Shown here: one piece after another, positions 9,462-16,931 of the stretch | Position numbering within the stretch: the first letter of the stretch is position 1 | Layout of the letters: each line of letters begins with the position of its first letter | From: Cellulomonas sp. Leaf395 | GTDB taxonomy: Bacteria; Actinomycetota; Actinomycetes; Actinomycetales; Cellulomonadaceae | Length of the DNA: 64,000 nt | Assembly: GCF_001424125.1 (NCBI RefSeq) | Contig: NZ_LMQI01000005.1 | Span: forward strand, 186,001-250,000 | Direction of reading: 5' to 3' | Translations under genes and position numbers: made by a program | Notes under the pieces: generated by a model | What the model was told of the DNA's origin: nothing | Databases searched by the model: none | Seen by the model: only the letters and a program-made list of their open reading frames with translations

Positions 9462-11318
9462 TCAGTGGCAGTACAGCCGCTGCAGCGTCTGACCTGTGTC
9501 GAGGTACCGACGGGTCACCCAGCCCAGGTTGACTGAGTAGGCGCACGCCGGGTCGGCCGAGACGTCGATCGGGATGCCGCCCGTGCTCGTGCTGTTGTGC
9601 GGGCCGGACGCGCCGCCGCGGAACGAGTAGGTCCCGGTTGTGAACGCCCCGGAGGGCGTCTGCGGCGGCGCGTGGACCGTGCCGCCGTTGTTGTTGATCG
9701 TGACGGCGAAGTTCCTCAGGTGCGGGTGGTCCACCGTGTGGAGCAGGTGGATCGTGGTCGCGCCGGACAGCGGGTTGCAGCCGTTGAGCCGCAGCTCCTC
9801 GAGGTCGAGCGTGGCGATGACCGCCGAGTTGTCGAAGATGATCGAGTCGAGCTGGTCGGTGTGGGTCGTGGTGTTGGTGACGGCGTCGCGCACCTCGAAG
9901 CCCACCCGGTAGCGCCGGACCGGTTCCTGCTCGGCCGTCGGCAGCGTCTCGCCCGCCTGTGCCTTGGCCAGACCACCAGGCTTCTTCGGTGGGTGCAGCG
10001 CGGTGATCGCCGCGGTGTTGAGCTCCAGCAGGTCGAACGTGCGCAGGAAGTTCGAGCTGCTTACGTTGACCACCGCGGTCGAGCCCGGCGGGTTGTACAT
10101 CTGCACGGTGACCGGCAGGCCGTCGACCTGCACGAAGCCGTCGGCGTCGAGGTTGGCCGCGGTCACGACGACGGCAGCCGACTGCGCCTGGCTGTTGCCG
10201 TCGGTGTAGAAGACGTAGCCGACGTGCGTGCCGGTGACCTGCGTCGTCACCGGCGTCATGCTCGCGGGGGCGACGGTCGGCGGGTTCGCCGCGTCGTCCA
10301 TGCCGCCGGTCCAGGTGTACTCGCCCACCAGGAACCGGTACTTCAGCGGGTGCCCCGTGCCGACGTCGGTGAGCGGGCAGTTGCCGCGCAGCGTCACGGA
10401 GCCGCCGAACACGAACGCACCGCCCGCGGGATCGGCGTACCCGAGCGTGTCGAACGTGGAACCCGGCTGGCCGTTGCCCGGGTGGATGTCGAACACCTCG
10501 ACCTGCTGCCAGTGCGGCACGGTCTCGGGGCCACCGGGCAGCTTCTCGGTGCACAGGTCCAGGCAGAAGCAGTGCCCCACGTTCTGCCGTCCCGGCTGGC
10601 GCCCGTCCGCCTGCGTCTCGGTGATGATCGGCTGCCCGCCGAGCTCCACCCGGGCGTACACGTCCGGACCCTCGGTCAGCTCGACGTTGATGAACGGCGA
10701 GAACGGTGTGCGCCGGAAGTCCGATGCGAGGTAGGTGAGGACGTAGTGGCCGGTCCCATCGGTCGTCGCCGTGCCGAGCGGGTCGTCCTGCAACCAGTCG
10801 GCGTCGAAGGCCGAGACCACGGCGCCCGGGATCGGCGTCTTGTCGTCGCAGGTCGTGATCCGGCCGCTGATGGTCCAGATGCCGAACAGCGCGAGGATGT
10901 GGCACCAGAACCGGTTCGGGATCGCGTACTCCCAGATCGCGACAGTGTTCTTCCTGGTCTGTCGCCAGCGCGGCTGGAGCGTGGTCACCGCGAACTGACG
11001 AGGCTTCGCGGTCGGGTCGTGCCGCGGTCGGGGCGGCTTCTCGACGTACAGGTCGAGGTCCAGCGGCCCGCCGTCGTACTCCTTGTCGTCGATCGTCAGG
11101 ACGTACGCTCCCGACTCGTCGACGCGGGCCACGGCGATCGGTGCTCCCGTGCGCTCGCCCTCGACGACCTCGTGGAACGTCTCCTTGTCGGCCGCGACCG
11201 CCTGCTCCGTGACCCGGTCGCCTTTGGACCGGTACGCGCGCAGCTCGAGGCCGGCGAGCGGCTCCCGGACGTTGTGACACAGCGTTCCCCACAGGGATCC
11301 GCGGATCTCGTATGCCAT
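9462..11318 (-). CDS. Large orphan protein with carboxypeptidase-regulatory-like repeats
   Basis: A protein of about 617 residues that I cannot assign. It has no signal peptide and no membrane helix. The N-terminal part (YEIRGSLWGTLCHN...PLAGLELRAY, then WTISGRITTCDDKTPIPGAV followed by GHYVLTYLASDF) shows the turn pattern of carboxypeptidase-regulatory (transthyretin-like) beta-sandwiches, apparently in two copies. A Cys cluster, GHCFCLDLC, follows. The C-terminal half is rich in Asn/Thr and beta-prone. The ATG at MAYEI is used; an ATG ten codons earlier is possible. It is divergent from the CYTH/Ppx genes, with which it shares a 297-base promoter region. Confidence 0.6.
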   Translation of the reverse strand: MAYEIRGSLWGTLCHNVREPLAGLELRAYRSKGDRVTEQAVAADKETFHEVVEGERTGAPIAVARVDESGAYVLTIDDKEYDGGPLDLDLYVEKPPRPRHDPTAKPRQFAVTTLQPRWRQTRKNTVAIWEYAIPNRFWCHILALFGIWTISGRITTCDDKTPIPGAVVSAFDADWLQDDPLGTATTDGTGHYVLTYLASDFRRTPFSPFINVELTEGPDVYARVELGGQPIITETQADGRQPGRQNVGHCFCLDLCTEKLPGGPETVPHWQQVEVFDIHPGNGQPGSTFDTLGYADPAGGAFVFGGSVTLRGNCPLTDVGTGHPLKYRFLVGEYTWTGGMDDAANPPTVAPASMTPVTTQVTGTHVGYVFYTDGNSQAQSAAVVVTAANLDADGFVQVDGLPVTVQMYNPPGSTAVVNVSSSNFLRTFDLLELNTAAITALHPPKKPGGLAKAQAGETLPTAEQEPVRRYRVGFEVRDAVTNTTTHTDQLDSIIFDNSAVIATLDLEELRLNGCNPLSGATTIHLLHTVDHPHLRNFAVTINNNGGTVHAPPQTPSGAFTTGTYSFRGGASGPHNSTSTGGIPIDVSADPACAYSVNLGWVTRRYLDTGQTLQRLYCH

Positions 11319-11615
11319 GGTCTTCTGCCCCCTGATGCATGCGGGCACCTCGGTGTGCCCGCTCGACGTTCAGGAGCGGATGGGCGAGCGAGGAGATACG
11401 TCACGCGGTCCGTCGACGCTCGTTGTCGGATTCAGCGTGCGCGCTGTCGCCGTCTGGGCATGCTGGCGTTGTCCCGGATCGTCGTCGGGACTCGGTCCAC
11501 CACCGAGGCGCAGACCCCGACAGGAACTCGAACAGCCAGAGGAGTGACAGCTGCGTCGGGACCTGTCTTCGGGTGCGCCGGTCGGCGTAGATTGGCGGTC
11601 GTCGGAGCGTCCCCT
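11319..11615. promoter_or_regulatory. Divergent promoter region between orphan and CYTH genes
   Basis: No gene is seen in these 297 bases. On the minus-strand side, GCGGGCAC and GTGCCCGC (11341-11362) form an 8-bp stem with a six-base loop 23 bases before the orphan's start, so it would lie in its 5' leader. On the plus side TAGATT at 11588-11593 is a plausible -10 box for the CYTH gene. Confidence 0.4.
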
Positions 11616-12416
11616 GTGGCGCGGGCGAAAGCGAGTGACGTGACCACGACGGGGAGCCTGCCCCTCCTGTCCGACGAGCTGCTCCGGTTGCGCGAGCTGC
11701 TCAAGGGCGCCGACAGCGTCGAGCTGAAGGTGACGGTGCCCGAGCTCGCCCATCGGTCGACGACCGTGACGCTCGGCCTGGACCCGCTCGACGCTCAGAT
11801 CCGGCACGTGTACTTCTTCGACACCCCGGACCTCGCCCTCAATCGGGCCGGTGTCGTGGTGCGAGCCCGGCGGATCCAGGGAGCGGGGAACGACTCGGTC
11901 GTGAAGCTGCGGCCGGTGGTTCCCACCGAGCTCCCCAGCGACATCCGCCGGTCGCCGAGCTTCGCCGTCGAGGTGGACATCGTGCCCGGCAGCTATGTGT
12001 GCTCCGCGTCGCTGAAGAACAAGCTCCCCGCCACCGCGGTCCGCACCTCGGTGTCCGGTGAGCGACCACTGCACAAGCTGTTCTCGAAGGAGCAGCGGGC
12101 ATTCTTCGCCGAGCACGCCCCCGACGGACTCGCGATCGACGACCTGTCGATCCTCGGCCCGATCTTCGTGCTCAAGCTCAAGGTCGTGCCGGAGACGTTC
12201 CACCGCCGCCTCGTCGCCGAGATGTGGATCTACCCGGACGGCTCCCGCATCCTCGAGCTGTCCACCAAGTGCCCCCCGGAGGAAGCGGTGCCGGTCACTG
12301 CCGAGCTCCGGCGGCTCCTCGAGGACAAGGGCATCGACCTCACCGCGCAACAGCAGACCAAGACGAAGACGGCACTCGAGTTCTTCTCGGCGGAGCTGCA
12401 AGCCAAGCCGGCATGA
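11616..12416 (+). CDS. CYTH domain protein
   Basis: A 266-residue protein of the CYTH (adenylate cyclase IV/thiamine triphosphatase) tunnel-fold superfamily, which binds organic or inorganic polyphosphate. Visible blocks: VELKVTVP in place of ExExK, YFFDTPDLALNRAGVVVRARR, VVKLRPV, and the later VLKLKVVP and MWIYPDG strands. The first motif is incomplete, so catalysis is uncertain. GTG at 11616 is chosen for the GGAG eight bases upstream; GTG at 11640 is an alternative. Its TGA overlaps the ATG of the next gene by four bases, implying translational coupling with the CYTH-Ppx fusion. Confidence 0.78.
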   Translation: MARAKASDVTTTGSLPLLSDELLRLRELLKGADSVELKVTVPELAHRSTTVTLGLDPLDAQIRHVYFFDTPDLALNRAGVVVRARRIQGAGNDSVVKLRPVVPTELPSDIRRSPSFAVEVDIVPGSYVCSASLKNKLPATAVRTSVSGERPLHKLFSKEQRAFFAEHAPDGLAIDDLSILGPIFVLKLKVVPETFHRRLVAEMWIYPDGSRILELSTKCPPEEAVPVTAELRRLLEDKGIDLTAQQQTKTKTALEFFSAELQAKPA

Positions 12417-13978
12417 GTACGGTCACGGTGCAGACGGAGATCATCCCCCGCTGGGAGTGGCGGACGTTCGGCGTGGCGTTCGGCCCCGCGGAGGAGTACC
12501 TGGCCGGCCTGGAACCCACGGGCGTCCAGGAGAGCGACGAGCTCTACCTCCTGTCCGTGCACGGCGACACCGTCAAGGTCCGCGGCGGCCTCATGGACAT
12601 CAAGCTCCTGCGCGAGGTGGGTCTCGGTGGGCTGGAACGGTGGGAACCGATCCTCAAGGCTCCCTTCCCCCTCGGCCGCAGCGCGATCGCGGCGATCTTC
12701 GAGGCTTTGCGCGAGCCCATGCCCGACCTCGCGCGCGAGACCTACAGCCTCGACGAGTTCCTCCGCGAGCTGGCCGACCCCCACCCCGGCGTTCGTGCGG
12801 TACCCGTCCACAAGCGGCGTGTCCGTCACACGATCGAGGGCTGCATCGGCGAGCTCTCCGAGGTCGAGGTCGGCGAGTGGGTGACCAGGACGATCGCGAT
12901 CGAGTCGGAGGATCGGGACGCCGTCGTGGCGGCGGTCCGTGCCGTGGGACTGGGCAACCGGGTCAACACGAGCTACCCGCGTGGCCTGGGTGCGCTGTTC
13001 GACGGGGCGCCGCCCCGCTACGCGACCATCGATGTCGGCACGAACTCCGTGAAGCTCCACATCGGCCAGCCGATCATGGGCGGGCGGTGGGAGGCGCTGG
13101 TCGATCGTGCCGAGGTGACCCAGCTCGGCGCCGGCCTCGCGCAGACGGGCAGGATCTCGACCGCAGCGATCGAGCGCACGACGCAGGCGATCCGCGGGAT
13201 GGTCGAGGAGGCCCGCGCACACCTGGTCAGAGAGATCGCTGCAGTCGGAACCGCCGGGTTGCGCATGGCCGAGAACCGCACCGAGGTCCTGGAGGTCATC
13301 CAGGGGGAGACGGGAGTCTCCATCGACGTCATCTCCGGCGACGAGGAGAGCCGTCTGGCCTACGTCGCCGCCCTTGCCGGTCTCGGCGGGTCGGACGGCT
13401 CGGTGGTGGTCTTCGACACCGGCGGCGGCAGCTCCCAGTTCACGTTCGGTCGAGGCGCTGACGTCGACGAGCGCTTCAGCGTCGACGTCGGAGCTGCCCG
13501 CTACACGGAGCGCTTCGGCCTGGACCGCCAGGTCTCGTCCGAGACGCTCCAGGAGGCGCTGGGCGCGATCGCGGCCGACCTGCACCGGCTCGGCGACCGG
13601 CAGGCGCCGGATGCCCTGGTGGGCATGGGCGGTGCGATGACGAATCTCACCGCCGTGATGCTCGGCCTCGAGAGCTACGACCCGGTCGCCGTGCAGGGCT
13701 CGATCCTCGAGCGCGGCGAGGTCGACCGCCAGATCGAGATGTACCGGACGCTCGACGCCGACGCCCGCCGGTCGATCGTGGGCCTGCAGCCGAAGCGCGC
13801 CGAGGTGATCCTCGCCGGCGCCTGCATCGTGCGCACCGTCATGGACAAGCTCGGTGCGGATCGGCTGACGGTCAGCGACCGCGGCCTGCGGCACGGTCTC
13901 ATCGACGAGCGCTTCGGCGTCGGCGAGACGGAGGCGCACAGCAGGCCGGCGTCATCCGGCGGACCGCGAGAGGCCTGA
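12413..13978 (+). CDS. CYTH-like domain fused to Ppx/GppA phosphatase
   Basis: A 521-residue fusion. Residues 1 to about 200 are CYTH-like (PRWEWRTFG, VKVRGGLMDIKLL, HKRRVRHTIEGC, TRTIAIESEDRDAV). From about residue 205 an exopolyphosphatase/pppGpp phosphatase domain follows with the ASKHA phosphate loops ATIDVGTNSVKL and VVVFDTGGGSSQF, the AAVGTAGLRMAEN block and VGMGGAMTNLTA. It could hydrolyse polyphosphate or pppGpp, with the CYTH part as a sensor or feeding module (inference). The C-terminal HD-type extension of long Ppx proteins is absent. It is coupled by ATGA overlap to the separate CYTH protein upstream, so two CYTH units are made together. Confidence 0.82.
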   Translation: MSTVTVQTEIIPRWEWRTFGVAFGPAEEYLAGLEPTGVQESDELYLLSVHGDTVKVRGGLMDIKLLREVGLGGLERWEPILKAPFPLGRSAIAAIFEALREPMPDLARETYSLDEFLRELADPHPGVRAVPVHKRRVRHTIEGCIGELSEVEVGEWVTRTIAIESEDRDAVVAAVRAVGLGNRVNTSYPRGLGALFDGAPPRYATIDVGTNSVKLHIGQPIMGGRWEALVDRAEVTQLGAGLAQTGRISTAAIERTTQAIRGMVEEARAHLVREIAAVGTAGLRMAENRTEVLEVIQGETGVSIDVISGDEESRLAYVAALAGLGGSDGSVVVFDTGGGSSQFTFGRGADVDERFSVDVGAARYTERFGLDRQVSSETLQEALGAIAADLHRLGDRQAPDALVGMGGAMTNLTAVMLGLESYDPVAVQGSILERGEVDRQIEMYRTLDADARRSIVGLQPKRAEVILAGACIVRTVMDKLGADRLTVSDRGLRHGLIDERFGVGETEAHSRPASSGGPREA

Positions 13979-14006
13979 GCACCCCAGCGAGTGCGGCCGG
14001 TGCCGG

Positions 14007-16085
14007 TTACGCGGTGAGCGCGAGCAGGTCAGTCAGGCGTTCGAGCTCACGCAGGTTCGCCTGCAGGTCGGCCCGAGCCTTCTGCTGCGCTGCCGCTGGG
14101 GCGCGTTCCACAAACCGCGCATCGGCCAGCCTGGAGGACAGCGTCCGGATCTGCTCCTGCGCCTCCTCGAGGCGACGCGTGAGGGTGCGCCGCTGTGCGT
14201 CGTCGAGCTGCGGCGCCGCCGGCAACGTCAGCGTCCCGCCGAGCCGGCGGAAGCGGCTGCCGTCCTGCGGGTCGGCGTCCGTCAGCCGGGCCGTGCGGCA
14301 CAGCTCAGCCCACAGCTCGATGCCCTCGCCGCGCGCCGGCAGCCAAGCGCCGGCCTCGAACCCCTGCCGCGCCCTGTGCGACCGCGCTGCGTCGCGCAGC
14401 TCGCGCAGCTGGGCACCGGCCGCTGCTGCCTCCTCGTCGGGCGGCATCGGCGCGGGGAACTGCTCCTGGTCCATGATCCCGGACCAGCCGATCTGCTCGG
14501 CGAGCTCCTCGGTGAGGAACGGCAGCAGGGGGTGCAGCGCCAGCAGCAGCGCGGTCAGCGAGTACGACAGCGTCGCGATGGCGTCGGAGTTCCCGTCGTA
14601 GAGGTCGTCCTTGCGCGCCTCGAGGTAGAGACCGGACAGGTCGTCCTCAGCCAGGAGCGTCAGAGCGTCCCCGGTGCGTGCCAGGTCGCCGGCTTCGTAG
14701 CCCGCGTCCGCGTCCGCCAGGGCAGACGCGAGACGGGCCAGCAGCCAGCGGTCGAGCAGGTGAGCGGGGGAGGGGCGGGACGTCTGCCAGGTGCACCCGA
14801 GGCGGGCCGCCAGGTTGGTGATGCTGCGCAGCTTGTTCAGGTACCCGCGGGCGATTCTCAGGTCATCGGCACCGAACGGGATGTCCGCACCCGGGCGGCC
14901 CTTGCGTGCCAACGCGAAACGCAACGTGTCCGCCCCGTGCTCCGCGATGAGGGGGAGCGGGTCGATCGTGTTGCCGAAGCTCTTCGACATCTTCTTGCCG
15001 CCGGCGTCGCGGATCATCCCGTGGAACAGCATCCGGGAAAACGGTGGCGTGCCTGTCAGGTGGGTGCACAGCAGGTTCATCCGCATGGCCCAGAAGAAGA
15101 TCAGGTCGTTGCCGGTGATGAGCAGGTCGTTCGGGTAGAAGCGGCGCAGGTCCGCGGTGTCGTCCGGCCACCCGAGCGTCGACAACGGCCACAACGCCGA
15201 GGAGAACCACGTGTCCAGCGTGTCCTCGTCCTGCGCCCACCCCTCCGGGATCTGCTCGTCCGACGCGAAGGCGCGAGCCTCGCCGTCTGGGCCGTACCAG
15301 ATGGGGATCCGGTGCCCCCACCACAGCTGCCGGGAGATGCACCAGTCACCCAGGTTCCCGGCCCACCGCAGGTAGTCGCGCCGAGCCTCGTCCGGCTCGA
15401 TGCTGGTCGCACCGCTCGTGATCGCGTCCGTCGCCGCCGCCGCGAGCGCGCTCGTGCGCAGATACCACTGCGGGGTGGAGCTGATCTCGAGTGCGGTGCT
15501 GCAGCGCGAGCACGCCGGACCCGTCGCAGTCTCGCTCGCCTCGATGTCGGACAGCGTCGTTGCACACCCAGGGCACCACAGGGTCTCTCGCTCGGCCCGG
15601 TAGATCAGCCCCTCGTCGAACAGCCGCGTGAACGCCGTGCGAGTCGCCCGGCTCGGGCCTTCGTCGAGCGTGAACGTCAACCGGTCCCAGTCGGGGCTGG
15701 CTCCGAGCTGCCGCATCTGGGCCGTGATGCCAGCCGCGCACGACGCCTTCCACTCCCAGGCGCGACGGGCGAACTCCTCCCGCCCGATCTCGTCCCGGCT
15801 CGTCCCCTCCGCGCGCAGCCGACGCTCGAGGAGCGCGTTCGTGGCGATGGCGGCGTGGTCGAGACCGGGCAGCCACAGGGTCTCCGCACCCCGCATCCGC
15901 TGACGGCGCGCTATGGCATCGGACAGGGAGTGCTCGTAGGCGTGCCCCATGTGGAGGTCGCCGGTGATGTTCGGCGGGGGCAGGATCATCGCCCAGGTGG
16001 GCGCGTCGGCGGCGTCGTGGGTGGTGAACGCGCCGGTGTCCTCCCAGCGTCGGTAGCGGTCGCCGGAGGTCGTGAGGGTGTGCAT
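14007..16085 (-). CDS. Valyl-tRNA synthetase paralogue lacking the CP1 editing domain
   Basis: A 692-residue class I synthetase of the ValRS type. PPPNITGDLHMGH holds the HIGH motif (residues 45-48), DWCISRQLWWGHRIP (247-261) is the ValRS/IleRS block, KKMSKS is at 364-369, and the end has the ValRS coiled-coil arm (RLADARFVERAP). Ordinary bacterial ValRS has some 860-950 residues. Here LSDIE (178-182) is followed after only about 25 residues, containing a CxxC, by QWYLR, so the CP1 editing domain with its TTRPET motif is absent. The ATG follows a weak GGACGA site. The gene lies behind a Val-rich leader peptide and hairpin, so uncharged tRNA-Val probably controls it. A full-length housekeeping valS is expected elsewhere. 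Confidence 0.88.
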   Translation of the reverse strand: MHTLTTSGDRYRRWEDTGAFTTHDAADAPTWAMILPPPNITGDLHMGHAYEHSLSDAIARRQRMRGAETLWLPGLDHAAIATNALLERRLRAEGTSRDEIGREEFARRAWEWKASCAAGITAQMRQLGASPDWDRLTFTLDEGPSRATRTAFTRLFDEGLIYRAERETLWCPGCATTLSDIEASETATGPACSRCSTALEISSTPQWYLRTSALAAAATDAITSGATSIEPDEARRDYLRWAGNLGDWCISRQLWWGHRIPIWYGPDGEARAFASDEQIPEGWAQDEDTLDTWFSSALWPLSTLGWPDDTADLRRFYPNDLLITGNDLIFFWAMRMNLLCTHLTGTPPFSRMLFHGMIRDAGGKKMSKSFGNTIDPLPLIAEHGADTLRFALARKGRPGADIPFGADDLRIARGYLNKLRSITNLAARLGCTWQTSRPSPAHLLDRWLLARLASALADADAGYEAGDLARTGDALTLLAEDDLSGLYLEARKDDLYDGNSDAIATLSYSLTALLLALHPLLPFLTEELAEQIGWSGIMDQEQFPAPMPPDEEAAAAGAQLRELRDAARSHRARQGFEAGAWLPARGEGIELWAELCRTARLTDADPQDGSRFRRLGGTLTLPAAPQLDDAQRRTLTRRLEEAQEQIRTLSSRLADARFVERAPAAAQQKARADLQANLRELERLTDLLALTA

Positions 16086-16156
16086 GGTCGTCGTCCGTTC
16101 GTGCGGTCCTGGGGTCTTCGCTCGAGTCGAGACCTGCTCGACGAGCACAGGGGCGA

Positions 16157-16190
16157 GCCCTCGCCAGGAGTCCTACGGACAGGCGAGGGC
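16157..16190 (-). promoter_or_regulatory. Attenuator hairpin ahead of the ValRS-like gene
   Basis: On the minus strand GCCCTCGCC pairs perfectly with GGCGAGGGC (9 bp) around a 16-base loop that itself has GTCC/GGAC. The 5' arm begins at the last base of the leader peptide stop codon, so ribosome position decides whether it folds. The 3' arm can instead pair with TCGCC just downstream (GGCGA-GGGC-TCGCC), giving mutually exclusive structures. There is no T-run, so the output could be Rho-dependent termination or translation control. Confidence 0.65.
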
Positions 16191-16249
16191 TACGGTACGA
16201 CGACGGGGCAGAGCGAACCCATGAAGCGGGGTGCGCGTCCGGTGTCCAT
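16190..16249 (-). CDS. Valine leader peptide (attenuator)
   Basis: A 19-codon open frame encoding MDTGRAPRFMGSLCPVVVP, read in the same direction as the ValRS-like gene 104 bases downstream. The codons GTC GTC GTA form a run of three valines directly before CCG TAG and the stem-loop. This is the arrangement of ribosome-mediated attenuation: shortage of Val-tRNA would stall the ribosome at the Val run and change folding of the following RNA. A -10-like CACACT placed exactly seven bases before the ATG suggests the leader is read from a leaderless transcript. No protein function beyond regulation is expected. Confidence 0.72.
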   Translation of the reverse strand: MDTGRAPRFMGSLCPVVVP

Positions 16250-16255
16250 GCCTCT

Positions 16256-16283
16256 AGTGTGCTCCTCCTGCTCCCGGGCGCAA
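16256..16283 (-). promoter_or_regulatory. Promoter of the Val leader-ValRS transcript
   Basis: On the minus strand TTGCGC (16278-16283) and CACACT (16256-16261) are separated by 16 bases, and transcription from this -10 box would begin at or next to the A of the leader ATG (16249). Only the two most conserved -10 positions match well. Confidence 0.45.
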
Positions 16284-16325
16284 TCATCCCGGGCGGCAGC
16301 GCGGTGATGCGTCCCCCAGCGCCGC

Positions 16326-16931
16326 CTACGCCCGCGTCGTCGTCGAGGGCTGCGCACCTGCGATCGTCGACAGGTACGTCCGGATGCGCTCGGCATCCCA
16401 CCCATGACCCTCCCGGAGCCCGGTGGCCATCGTGGACAGGTAGGCCTCGCTCGGACCGTTCAGCGGCGCCGCGTCGCACCGGTGGGCGGTCAGGGTCAGG
16501 AGCGGTATCCCGTCGAGGGTCCCGAGGCGCACGACCGTCTCGTAGCGTCCGGGTCCCAGCTGATGGTGCCCGTCACGCGCCAGCGCAGGGAGGTCGAGGT
16601 CCGTCCCGGGCTCGCGGCGCATCTCCTGGGCCAGGACGTCCGCCAGCTGTCCCGGACGCAGGAGGTAGGCCATCGCAGGGACCTCGCCGGGCGCGGACGG
16701 GTCGAGGACGGCGGTGCCACCGCCCCAGGTCGTCGACGCTCCGGTGAAGTACAGGCGACCTGCGATCACGAGGGGTGCTGTGCGCTCGGGGTCGCGGCGG
16801 TCCCGGCACCCGGGGTACGTGCGGCGGCTGCCGGGCGGCCTCCCACCCCGCAGGTAGTGGCGGAAGCGGTCGGCGCTGAGGTTCGAGCCGTACGCGACGT
16901 ACCAGAGCCGATCCGTGGGTGCCGGCGTCAT
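16326..16931 (-). CDS. Gamma-glutamylcyclotransferase-like protein
   Basis: A 201-residue protein beginning LWYVAYGSNLSADRF, the YGSN motif of the gamma-glutamylcyclotransferase/AIG2 fold, where the loop binds the substrate carboxylate. The conserved TYPGCRD and LYFTGASTTWGGGTA segments are typical of an actinobacterial subgroup often mislabelled as histone deacetylase. Such enzymes release 5-oxoproline from gamma-glutamyl amides. Its ATG overlaps the stop of the peptide-ligase gene by four bases (ATGA), making it the last gene of a tightly coupled five-gene unit. A role in trimming or recycling the ligase product is inference. Confidence 0.75.
   Translation of the reverse strand: MTPAPTDRLWYVAYGSNLSADRFRHYLRGGRPPGSRRTYPGCRDRRDPERTAPLVIAGRLYFTGASTTWGGGTAVLDPSAPGEVPAMAYLLRPGQLADVLAQEMRREPGTDLDLPALARDGHHQLGPGRYETVVRLGTLDGIPLLTLTAHRCDAAPLNGPSEAYLSTMATGLREGHGWDAERIRTYLSTIAGAQPSTTTRA

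Noticed and set aside
12413-13978. Ordinary Ppx/GppA with a mispredicted long N-terminus
   Set aside because: The N-terminal 200 residues have CYTH-like strands in frame, and the ATGA overlap supports the long start, so it is kept as a fusion.
16086-16325. T-box riboswitch upstream of the ValRS-like gene
   Set aside because: I looked for the AG-box and the conserved antiterminator T-box sequence and saw neither; the Val-codon leader with hairpin explains the region better.
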